From NCBI GenBank assembly GCA_002448555.1, contig DJYV01000008.1, positions 634-11,709 of the forward strand: DNA of 11,076 bases, written 5' to 3'. Positions within the stretch are counted from its first letter, which is position 1; the number at the start of each line of letters is the position of its first letter. This DNA is from Flavobacteriales bacterium UBA6969. GTDB taxonomy: Bacteria; Bacteroidota; Bacteroidia; Flavobacteriales_D; Sanyastnellaceae. Under the pieces are notes generated by a model. The model saw nothing but the letters and a program-made list of their open reading frames with translations. It did no database searches and was not told the DNA's origin. Below are positions 1-8,100 of this stretch, piece after piece. Position numbers and translations under genes: made by a program.

Positions 1-2
1 GT

Positions 3-1343
3 GACAGCACCTTCATCCGAGCGATTTACGACGAAGCCCTCGCCCGCGGGGAGGCGCATGAGAACTTGCGCCAGTTGACCAAGGACATTGGCCATCGCCT
101 GAGCGGCTCACAAAGCGCCTTCGACGCGATGCAATGGGGCCAAGGCGTACTCGAACGGTACGGTGCCGATTCCGTCTGGGTCATGCCGGTGATGGTCCCG
201 AGTTGGACACGGGGGACTGTGGCGCAAGCCACGGCCATCATCAATGGGGAGGAGCACCCGCTTCGCGTCACAGCACTTGGCGGATCAGTCAGCACCCCGA
301 ACGACCGCCCCCTACGCGCGCGTCTTGTGCACGTCAAATCGCTGGAACAGCTCAGCCAATTACCGCCGGACGAAGTGAAAGGGCGGTTGGTGCTGTTCAA
401 TCGTCCTATGGATCCCGTACTCATCAACACCGGAGCCGCCTATGGGGGCGCCGTGGATCAACGCGGCCGTGGCGCCATCGCTGCAGCGAAGGCCGGTGCC
501 GTTGGCGCACTGGTCCGCTCCATGACCCACGCGTTGGATACGTTGCCGCACACCGGCGCCATGTACTACGAAGAAGGCACCGACAGCGTCCCTAGTGCGG
601 CCATTTCAACGGTGGACGCCAGCTGGCTCGCAAATCAGCTCAAAGCGAACCCGAACTTAGAAGTGGTGCTGGAAATGAATTGCCGCGCTTTCCCCGACGT
701 GGAACAAGGCAATGTCATCGGCGATTGGCGCGGAAGCGAATTGCCCGATGAAATCATCACGCTGGGGGGTCACCTCGACTCCTGGGACATCGGGGAAGGC
801 GCCCACGACGACGGCGCAGGCATTGTGCACACACTTGAGGTGCTACGCATCTTTAAGGCGCTCGGCTACACCCCAAGACGGACCATTCGATTCGTTTTGT
901 TCATCAATGAAGAAAATGGTAACCGCGGCGGCAAGACCTACGCTGCGCGTGCCCAAGAAGACCACACTACGACCAATTTGCGCTATGTCGCAGCGCTCGA
1001 ATCAGATGCCGGGGGATTCGTCCCGAGGGGATTCCGCATCGATGCCGGCGACGAAGCCACAGCGCTCATCCAGTCGTGGAATTCGTTGTTTGACCCGTAC
1101 AATGTGCATCAGTTTCGACGCGGGGGTGCCGGTGTGGACATCGGACCTTTGAAGGCGTTGGAACCACGGCCGGCCATGATGGGATTGAGTCCCGACGGGC
1201 AGCGGTATTTTGATTTTCACCACAGCTCTCAGGACGTCTTCGAGAACGTGCACAAACGCGAACTCGAACTCGGGGCCGCCACCTTCGCTGCCGCGGTCTA
1301 CATGCTCGACCAGCACCTGCCTACTCCGGGCACGTTTGATTGA
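3..1343 (+). CDS. M28-family metallopeptidase, carboxypeptidase Q-like (5' end missing)
   Basis: The reading frame is open from the first full codon at base 3, so the true start and any signal peptide lie upstream; 446 residues are visible. Family knowledge: M28 enzymes are di-zinc exopeptidases, and the carboxypeptidase Q branch cleaves dipeptides or C-terminal residues, usually outside the cytoplasm. The zinc-site motifs are all present, numbered from base 3: GGHLDSWD with His257 and Asp259; HDDGAG with Asp269-Asp270, including the expected bridging Asp; NEEN with Glu303 (catalytic base) and Glu304; ESDAGG with Asp335; and FHHSSQD with His406-His407. HLDSWD followed by DDGAG, and IGHRLSGS near the N-terminus, are typical of the carboxypeptidase Q branch. 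Residues of roughly 90-200, with GRGAIAAAKAGAVGAL, look like an inserted PA domain. By eye the gene is more GC-rich than the large gene at 5165-9784. It converges on the next gene, overlapping it by 23 bases, and no terminator hairpin is visible. The family call is firm; the substrate is unknown. Confidence 0.93.
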   Translation, partial: DSTFIRAIYDEALARGEAHENLRQLTKDIGHRLSGSQSAFDAMQWGQGVLERYGADSVWVMPVMVPSWTRGTVAQATAIINGEEHPLRVTALGGSVSTPNDRPLRARLVHVKSLEQLSQLPPDEVKGRLVLFNRPMDPVLINTGAAYGGAVDQRGRGAIAAAKAGAVGALVRSMTHALDTLPHTGAMYYEEGTDSVPSAAISTVDASWLANQLKANPNLEVVLEMNCRAFPDVEQGNVIGDWRGSELPDEIITLGGHLDSWDIGEGAHDDGAGIVHTLEVLRIFKALGYTPRRTIRFVLFINEENGNRGGKTYAARAQEDHTTTNLRYVAALESDAGGFVPRGFRIDAGDEATALIQSWNSLFDPYNVHQFRRGGAGVDIGPLKALEPRPAMMGLSPDGQRYFDFHHSSQDVFENVHKRELELGAATFAAAVYMLDQHLPTPGTFD

Positions 1344-3129
1344 AGTTCACCAAGAAGATCAGCAGATCGGAAATGGTCACCGTACCGCTATTGTCGAAAT
1401 CGTAAGGACACAAGGTATCTGCAACGCACATTTCGAGGGCATCGTCCCAAACCGTTCCCGGTCCGCACGCCGCCGCACTGGCGTAACAGCCAAACGTGCA
1501 CGAACCGTCGTCCAAGGTCGCTGCTGAAGAATAATTGCACGCTTCTTCATACGTGCATCCGGGACAGGGGTCTCCGGTCTCACATGGATCTACAGTTTGT
1601 TCCCACAGTTGCACGGCTGTTCCATCCTCTTTCAGCGCCCAGTGCGCGTCCACCGCTAAGTCACTGTGGGATGTCACGGTGCCGCTTGGCCAATGCACCT
1701 CCACCGAGAGAATGGACGCATTCTGCCCCAGCCCGAAACTCTCCCACCGGCTGTTTTGGCCCAAGTAATTCTCACCTGCATACGTTGTCCGCAGTTGTGC
1801 AGGCCCTATAGCCGGGTGCATGATAATCTTCGCCCCAGTTGCATCTCGGTTGCTTACCGTGCCCTCTAAGTGGACTTTAATCCAGTGATTGGCATTCGGG
1901 GTTCCCCGCAAAACTTGGGCAAATTCACCTACGCAATGCGAAACGAGATCTGGGAAACCATCGCAGTTGTAATCCCCCGTCGCAGTGGCGAAAGACAAGG
2001 TGCTTTGTGTTTGAAACAAGGAGTCTTCAGAAGCGGTAAATACACCATCCGTATTGTAAAAAAAAGCGTCTGGCTCATCTGGAAACATCTCTAAGATGGC
2101 GGGGTAATTCGTGAACACGCTGTAGCTATTTGCGACGTGGAGGTCCTCCCAACCGTTGTTATCGACATCGAGCCAGTTCGCTGCCCAGCAGGTCGCATCG
2201 ACTTGCAGGTCGTTCATGGGCTCATTGCCCATTTCATCTTCTGTGCCGAAAGTCCCGGCTCCGTCATTGACCATGAGCCAGTTCAAGTCGCCAGGGAATG
2301 CTGTCAAATAGACGTCTGGATCCAAGTCATTGTCAAAGTCACCGACCGATGTGGACATGCAATTGATTCCTACATCAAGACCAATCTGTTCCGCCTTCTC
2401 AACGAACAAAAACATAGCTCCGGCTGGTTGCTGTTCATACCAATAGTTGGCGTATTGGGGTCGGTCTCGAATGACGTGCAGGTCGAGCATGCCGTTCCCG
2501 TCGAAATCCGTCCACTGACCTTGGAAGGTTTGGGCACCGCTACCGAGCATCCCCACTGCCGCCGTCACTTCCGTAAACGTCCCGTCCCCATTATTTGCGT
2601 AGAGTTCATTTGCTTGGTTTGCATCATTGGGATGGGCATAATTGCTTACGAACAAATCGAGGAAACCGTCATTGTTATAATCCCCAAAGCACGCACCAAA
2701 ACTCTTGAGTTCCGACTGGGAGAGCCCTGATGTTGCACTCACGTCTTGCAAGACTCCTTCTCCGTTACTCAGATAAAGTTTATTCGAGGCGTGCCGGTAC
2801 GAAACAAACAAATCCTGATCGCCATCGTTATCTACGTCGCCCCACAATACCATTTTGGCCTCTTCCTCGTAGTCACCTATCCCAAAATCAACCTCAACAA
2901 ACCCCGTATCGTCCCCTGTTCCAGCGAAGAATTTCAGATTGCCTTCGTAATCAGCAAACGTCAGGTCATCGATGTAATCACCATTGAAATCGGCAAAGCT
3001 GACACCAGCTCCAAGGTATCCGCCGTAGTGGTGGGTGGCGAGCGACAGCTCCGTACTTACATCGGTAAACTGAGCGAGGCCGCCGAAGGCCAGAATCGTA
3101 GCGCCCACGAGCGAAAGACTCCTCCGCAT
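1321..3129 (-). CDS. Secreted FG-GAP/VCBS beta-propeller protein with ASPIC/UnbV domain and EF-hand-like tail
   Basis: With the start at 3129 the protein has 602 residues and begins directly with a signal peptide (MRRS, then the hydrophobic stretch LVGATILAFGG, probable cleavage after LAQ at about 20). An in-frame ATG at 3216 would add 29 residues before the signal peptide. It has an AAAGG seven bases upstream and lies closer to a candidate promoter, so it remains possible. Seven calcium-loop repeats (D-x-[DN]-x-[DN]-G-x-x-D type) start near residues 48, 98, 150, 208, 264, 321 and 386, which suggests a seven-bladed propeller. Residues of about 415-500 (VSNRDATGAK, GENYLGQNSRW, VEVHWPSG) match the ASPIC/UnbV domain, as in CRTAC1-like proteins. 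One Cys-rich GCTY..ACNY...DDGSC repeat sits at 524-544. Residues 574-602 form a Cys-bracketed EF-hand-like tail (DFDNSGTVTISD). The next gene upstream is a close paralogue of the same architecture. The binding partner is unknown. Confidence 0.88.
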   Translation of the reverse strand: MRRSLSLVGATILAFGGLAQFTDVSTELSLATHHYGGYLGAGVSFADFNGDYIDDLTFADYEGNLKFFAGTGDDTGFVEVDFGIGDYEEEAKMVLWGDVDNDGDQDLFVSYRHASNKLYLSNGEGVLQDVSATSGLSQSELKSFGACFGDYNNDGFLDLFVSNYAHPNDANQANELYANNGDGTFTEVTAAVGMLGSGAQTFQGQWTDFDGNGMLDLHVIRDRPQYANYWYEQQPAGAMFLFVEKAEQIGLDVGINCMSTSVGDFDNDLDPDVYLTAFPGDLNWLMVNDGAGTFGTEDEMGNEPMNDLQVDATCWAANWLDVDNNGWEDLHVANSYSVFTNYPAILEMFPDEPDAFFYNTDGVFTASEDSLFQTQSTLSFATATGDYNCDGFPDLVSHCVGEFAQVLRGTPNANHWIKVHLEGTVSNRDATGAKIIMHPAIGPAQLRTTYAGENYLGQNSRWESFGLGQNASILSVEVHWPSGTVTSHSDLAVDAHWALKEDGTAVQLWEQTVDPCETGDPCPGCTYEEACNYSSAATLDDGSCTFGCYASAAACGPGTVWDDALEMCVADTLCPYDFDNSGTVTISDLLIFLVNFNQTCPE

Positions 3130-3258
3130 CCCTCCGCGCAATCGGGCGCAAGAGTCCAGCTGATGGAACGACGTCCACCAGCTTTCTTTTGAAGCAAATT
3201 GGAAGGCACAGTACATGCGGAAACCTTTCGAAAAACGGCTCCAGTACTCGCAGGTTCT

Positions 3259-3289
3259 TAAAGATAAAGCGGAAGCCCATCAATTCCAA
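3259..3289 (-). promoter_or_regulatory. Candidate Bacteroidota promoter for the gene at 1321-3129
   Basis: On the minus strand TTG (3287-3289) is followed after exactly 20 bases by TATCTTTA (3259-3266), close to the Bacteroidota -33 TTTG / -7 TAnnTTTG pattern. Transcription would start near 3252-3255, leaving a leader of about 36 bases to the ATG at 3216 or about 125 to the ATG at 3129. It lies in the 181-base gap after the stop of the upstream paralogue; no convincing intrinsic terminator was found in that gap. The call is by eye only. Confidence 0.4.
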
Positions 3290-3310
3290 GGCGATTCCTC
3301 TTGCGCCCCA

Positions 3311-5077
3311 TCAATCGGGACAAGGAACGGCAAAGGCCTGCAAAAAGAGCAACAAATCCTCCACGCCAACCAGGTCATCTCCATTGAAATCAGCTGCACA
3401 CGACGGCACGCATTGAGCCGTAGTTGCATCCCACATCAACCCCTCCCCGCAAACCATTTGCTCAATCAGGCACGAAAAGTCACAAGACCCGTCGTCGATG
3501 AAGGCGTCGGGATCATAATTGCATGCGCCATCGTACGTGCACCCCGCACAATCCGGAGCACACGCAGAACCCTCGGTCAGTTCCAATGTGGCTTGTACCT
3601 GAACGTCATGCCAAGTTTCCACGGAGCCCAGCGGCCAGTGGACCTTGATGGAATCCACAGTTGTGTGGTTCGCTAGGCCGAAATGTTCCCAACGGCTATT
3701 CTGCGCGAGGTAGCCTTCTCCACAATGCGTCTCCCGGTACCAATAATCCGCACCTGCCCACAGCTCGATTTTGGAGCCGACCGCATCGGCATTGCTCGCG
3801 GTTCCGTGCAAAAGGATGCGCATACCGGCATTGCCATTCGGAATGCTGCGTCGTACTTCTGGATGGGGTCCAACCTGATGCGAAACGAAATCGACGAAGC
3901 CATCGCCATCATAATCTCCGGTGACTGTAGCAAAAGCGAGCGCGCTTTCGCTTTGATACAATTCCCCAGCCTCCACCAAATTGCCCGCATCGTTGCGAAA
4001 CAAAGCGTCCGGCTCATCCGAAAATTGAAAGAGCACTTGGGGATAATCCGTGTAATTCGCAAAACCCGTGGCGACGTGCAGCTCTTCCCAACCATCTGCA
4101 TCTACATCCAACCACTGCCCTGACCAACAGACCTCATTCATTTGCACAAGGTCGTTGGTCGCATCGGTGTAATATCCGTCGCCATTGTTGACCAGCAGCA
4201 TGTTACCTTCCAAGCCGCCCGCTATGAAAAGGTCGAGGTCACCGTCTCGGTCGTAATCGTGTGGACTGGAAGACATGCAGTTGAGCATGGCGTCCATGCC
4301 CCTTTCTTGCGCCTCTTCTTCGAACCAAACAGCACCTTGCTCTTCCGCCTTGTTGTGGTAAAACAGATTAGGGAAAATCAGGCGATCTCGAATCACATGC
4401 AGGTCCAACCACCCGTCTCGGTCCACATCCATCCATGTGGCCTGGAACGACTGCAGGTTCTCGCCGTCAAGGCCAAATTCAGCGGTGACGTCTTCGAATT
4501 GTCCGCCGCCCACATTGCGATACAGCTCATTGTCCTGTGGAACATCCACCGCATATCCGTAATTGGCCACGAACAAGTCCAACAATCCGTCGCGGTCGAA
4601 GTCTCCAAATGCCGGGCCAAAACTCCTGCGGTTGTCTTGAGCAATTCCGCATGAACTGCTTACGTCTTCGAAGCCCATTTCACCATCGTTCAGCCAGAGC
4701 TTATTGGGGGCAAACCGATAAGCGACAAATAGATCTTGGTCGTCATCGTTGTCAATATCAGCCCACAGAACTCCCTTGGCTTCCGAAGTAGGAAGTTCCA
4801 ATCCTAAATCAATGGGATCGAATCCGTCACCATTGCCGGCATAAAATGACAATGCACCATCGTGATGGCCAAACGTCAAATCATCCAGCCCGTCTCCGTT
4901 GAAATCCGCAAAACTCACTCCTGTACCCAAGTACCCCCCGGTGTGATCGGAGACCACTTCGGATCCAATGGCATCGACCACAAGCTGCGCAGATCCGAAG
5001 CTGTGTATGACAACTGCACATGCCACCATCAAACACCTCACATGCGCCTTTCGGCTATTTCCGCTCTGGAACTTCAT
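3311..5077 (-). CDS. Secreted FG-GAP/VCBS beta-propeller protein with ASPIC/UnbV domain and EF-hand-like tail (paralogue)
   Basis: This 588-residue protein starts with a basic n-region, a hydrophobic stretch (CLMVACAVVIHSFG) and a probable cleavage after SAQ at about 31. Seven Asp-rich calcium loops begin near residues 58, 107, 159, 217, 274, 324 and 388, for example DFNGDGLDD, DVDRDGWLD and DYDGDGFVD. They predict a seven-bladed propeller. Residues of about 418-500 (GTASNADAVGSK, GEGYLAQNSRW, IKVHWPLGSV) are an ASPIC/UnbV domain. A single Cys-rich repeat (GCTYDGACNY...DDGSC) lies at 512-532. The last 29 residues (560-588) carry DFNGDDLVGVED and then LLLFLQAF between two cysteines. The match to the downstream gene runs along the whole length, including GGYLG.GVSFADFNGD near the N-terminus, which points to a tandem duplication. 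The family is widespread in secreted Bacteroidota proteins, but its ligand is generally unknown. No enzyme domain and no canonical type IX secretion tail is visible. Confidence 0.9.
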   Translation of the reverse strand: MKFQSGNSRKAHVRCLMVACAVVIHSFGSAQLVVDAIGSEVVSDHTGGYLGTGVSFADFNGDGLDDLTFGHHDGALSFYAGNGDGFDPIDLGLELPTSEAKGVLWADIDNDDDQDLFVAYRFAPNKLWLNDGEMGFEDVSSSCGIAQDNRRSFGPAFGDFDRDGLLDLFVANYGYAVDVPQDNELYRNVGGGQFEDVTAEFGLDGENLQSFQATWMDVDRDGWLDLHVIRDRLIFPNLFYHNKAEEQGAVWFEEEAQERGMDAMLNCMSSSPHDYDRDGDLDLFIAGGLEGNMLLVNNGDGYYTDATNDLVQMNEVCWSGQWLDVDADGWEELHVATGFANYTDYPQVLFQFSDEPDALFRNDAGNLVEAGELYQSESALAFATVTGDYDGDGFVDFVSHQVGPHPEVRRSIPNGNAGMRILLHGTASNADAVGSKIELWAGADYWYRETHCGEGYLAQNSRWEHFGLANHTTVDSIKVHWPLGSVETWHDVQVQATLELTEGSACAPDCAGCTYDGACNYDPDAFIDDGSCDFSCLIEQMVCGEGLMWDATTAQCVPSCAADFNGDDLVGVEDLLLFLQAFAVPCPD

Positions 5078-5083
5078 CTCACT

Positions 5084-5115
5084 TTAAGATACGAAAAGCA
5101 CGAGGTATGAACAAA
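5084..5115 (-). promoter_or_regulatory. Candidate promoter for the gene at 3311-5077, overlapping a terminator
   Basis: On the minus strand TTTG (5112-5115) is followed by 20 bases and then TATCTTAA (5084-5091), resembling the Bacteroidota -33/-7 boxes. The -7 box ends only six bases before the ATG at 5077, so the transcript would be leaderless or nearly so. The -33 box lies inside the T-tract of the upstream gene's terminator. It is the only promoter-like sequence that fits between that terminator and the ATG. Confidence 0.42.
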
Positions 5116-5144
5116 AAAAGGGCCCGACCGAAGCCGAGCCCTTT
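5113..5144 (-). terminator. Intrinsic terminator of the large gene (UUCG hairpin plus U-tract)
   Basis: Read on the minus strand, a 12-pair stem (5133-5144 with 5117-5128) closes a TTCG tetraloop (5129-5132) flanked by the classic C...G closing pair. It is followed by a run of seven T (5113-5119, the first three also pairing in the stem). Two of the pairs are G-U wobbles only in the minus-strand RNA; on the plus strand they would be A/C mismatches. That fixes the orientation: it ends the transcript of the gene whose stop codon is at 5165. Confidence 0.92.
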
Positions 5145-5164
5145 CTCTATTCGTTGTTATCCGA

Positions 5165-8100
5165 TTATTCGCAAACCGTACCGAACGCTCCCAAGAATAC
5201 CAGGAGGTCAGCAGTCGTTACAGAACCATCTTCGTTGATGTCAGCTGGGCATGGGTTCGACAAGTCGAATTCACATGTACCATCATCAACACTGGCAGTT
5301 GAATCGTAGTTGGATGCATCCGCGTACGTACATCCTGCGCAATCGTCGAAGTTACACTCCTCGATGACGAGAATATTCGCAGCTGGATCGTAGTTACATG
5401 CACATTCAACGTCACAACCCTCGATGCAGTTGTTACCGCCTACGCTGACGTATTCAGGTCCGAATTCTACACCTCCAGAGAGCACCCCTCCGAAGACACC
5501 AGAAATCGTCCAAGACACTTCACCAGGCCAGGTGTCTTCACCAACAGATACGATGTAGCAACCGCTCGCGAGGCAGTAAGTCTCCTCACCGAACGAAACA
5601 CCAAACTCACTTGGCAAGCTGGTCTGTACAACTACGTTGCCGTCCAAATCTGTGATAAGGATCTCAGCACCCTGCCATCCGTCACCGAACGAATCGTTCA
5701 TGGTGATGGTAACACAGTTATCGTAGCAGCAAGAGCCGTCTTCGATGGTCGCTGTCTCGTCGTAATCACAAGCACTTGGATCAGTACATCCAGCACATGT
5801 TTCGTACTCACACGTTCCGTTATCCGTAGTGGCATCGGGATCGTAGTTACAAGCGAAGTCATCTGTACAGCCGCACAAGATGTCTGCACCTGCAGTGAAT
5901 GGGTAGATATCCACTGACAAAGAACCGCTCGCACCTCCTTCGAGGATTGGGTTTCCTTCTCCATCAGTCAAACTCCAAGACTGCTCACCGAACCAGATGA
6001 AGGCACCTGTGAACGCGTAAGTGTAGCAACCTGGGTCGACACACAATACATCCAATCCGTATTCCGGACCGGTGAAGTTGTCTTCATCCACCTGGTAGAA
6101 TGCATTGTCGATGTAGTTCGCAGCAACTGAGTTGCCATCGGCATCGAAGATCTCGTATCCACCGGGAGAACCAGAGTTGCTTCCTGTCCAACCGTCACCG
6201 AACGAGTCGTACATGTTCACCAGAAGTGCTGTACCACCTGGGTTATCATCACATGCACAAGAAACGTATTCACAGACTTCGTTTGTTTCAACGTTCACAT
6301 CAGGATTATAGTTACAAGCCGCACTGATGGTGCAACCTTCGATTACAGTTTCGCACTCCAACTCAACTTGGTACGTACCGTTGCCATTAAATGGCGATGG
6401 GTCCCAACCAACATAAACGAAGTAGTACAATGATGGGTCAGAAATGAACTCAACGTAAGCGTCGTCTTGATCAAAGAATCCGCAGCCCTCGAATGAACCA
6501 GCAACATCAGCTGGGTTTCCGTTCACGTCAGATACGAGATCATACACTCCGCAAGACGCCGATGCAGATGAGTATACCCACACACGTGTGTCGATGATAG
6601 AACCGCATGTGTTCAACGTATGCAATTCACCCGTACCCGCGAACGTCCACCATACACCTGCTGGTGAGAGGTCGTCTGTACCATCGGCTTCAGCAACAGC
6701 TGTTGTAGAAGCAGAGCTACCACTCGTAAATGTGAAGCTATCGATGATCAGGTTGTTCTCGTAGTACACGTTGGCAACTGCTCCGTTCCAACCGTCGCCC
6801 CAAGAGTCAAACGCGTCGAACGTCATAGAACCAGCAGCCATACCGCAAATCCACGTTTCACCAGCTACACCATCGTAAACGTTGCCTGCAGCATCGGTGA
6901 TGCTCCAAGAAACTTCGCCATCGAAGGTTCCGCCACCAGCGTATACGTATGCAGAGGTTTCACCTGCTTCGCAAGGGTTACCCATGTCTACAGGAGAACC
7001 TGTTCCGGTTGCGCCACCCATTGAGCCTTCTTGGTAACCTGCGTTACATGGGAGGTCGAATGCGTTTTCGCACAAATCGTTGTCAGGAACGCTTGAGTAC
7101 TCACATGAACCGTCATCTTGGTTAGCCAAGTCGTAGTAGTTATCCGCAGCTGGGTCTGTGCAGCCAAGGAAGATACCCGTCGTGGTGAACTCGAAAGTTC
7201 CGCATTCAGCAGGATCGGTCGTACCTACGAAGAAGTAGTAATCCGTGTTCGGAACGAGATCGATGAACGCTTCAATAGAACCGGCGCACTGTCCCGTGAA
7301 CAAGCATCCAACAAAACCACCGATGCTTTCACAGTCACCACCGTCTAAGTAGATGGTCAAAGACAAGTTGCCAGAATCTACGTTGGTCAAATCAAAGTAG
7401 AAGGTATCGTAGTCCAAGCCTGAAGCAAAATCCGTGCTGTTGAATGTGAACCAAACACCGTAGACCGTGCCGCCGAAGGCTGGAATCAATGCAGGATTCG
7501 AACAGCATACAGATCCTGTAAAAGTTACGTCGTCCAATTGTGGAGTTGCATCTGCACAGTAATCGTTCGATGGGAAATCGTCACAAACTTCACAAGTGAT
7601 ATCAAGCAAGAATTCCGTGCCAGATCCAAATACAGAGAACTTAGATACGTAGATGTAGTAGTTCTGTCCAGTCTCCGCCAAGAAGGCCACTGTTGAGTAC
7701 AAACCACATGCATCATCATTGCCAACGATTGGTTCCAATTCGCCCTCGTCATTGTAGACGAACACGTGGAGTTTTGTATCTCCGACAGGGTCAGCGAATC
7801 CGGAAATAGATGCTGAAGTATTGCATGTGCTCGCAAACACTTGGTAATCAGCATCCGCGTTGAACTCGTACCAAACACCTGGTGTTGAGACGACTGTTCC
7901 AGCAAATGCGCCGGAAACGCCTTCCACATCTGAAGCGTTTTCCAAAGAACCTGAAACTTCCATACCACAAGCAACAGCTTCCGCGTCAGCGATTGCGTTG
8001 TTTGGCGGAGGACAGATACAAGATCCGTCATCGATAGTAGCTGAAATATTGTAGTTGAAGCAGGTTGGGTCTGTGCAACCTTCGAAATCACAATCGCCTA

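Noticed and set aside
1324..1410. Type IX secretion C-terminal sorting domain
   Set aside because: The end of the protein lacks the usual beta-rich domain of about 70-80 residues with its conserved Gly-rich and basic end; the tail is a short acidic EF-hand-like segment.
2137..2730. A 197-codon plus-strand open frame opposite the first propeller gene
   Set aside because: It is antisense to the conserved propeller repeats and has no domain or initiation signal of its own.
3683..4654. Two plus-strand open frames of 146 and 170 codons opposite the propeller gene
   Set aside because: They lie wholly inside a gene with signal peptide, seven calcium loops and a known C-terminal domain. Their translations have no recognisable motif, and Asp-rich repeats naturally leave the opposite strand open.
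5168..5251. Cellulosome-type dockerin
   Set aside because: Only one EF-hand-like loop is present instead of two, there is no cohesin or glycoside hydrolase nearby, and the bracketing cysteines are not a dockerin feature.
7525..8091. A 188-codon minus-strand frame within the giant gene
   Set aside because: It is an out-of-frame shadow of PPC-like modules; the in-frame translation has clear repeats while this one has none.
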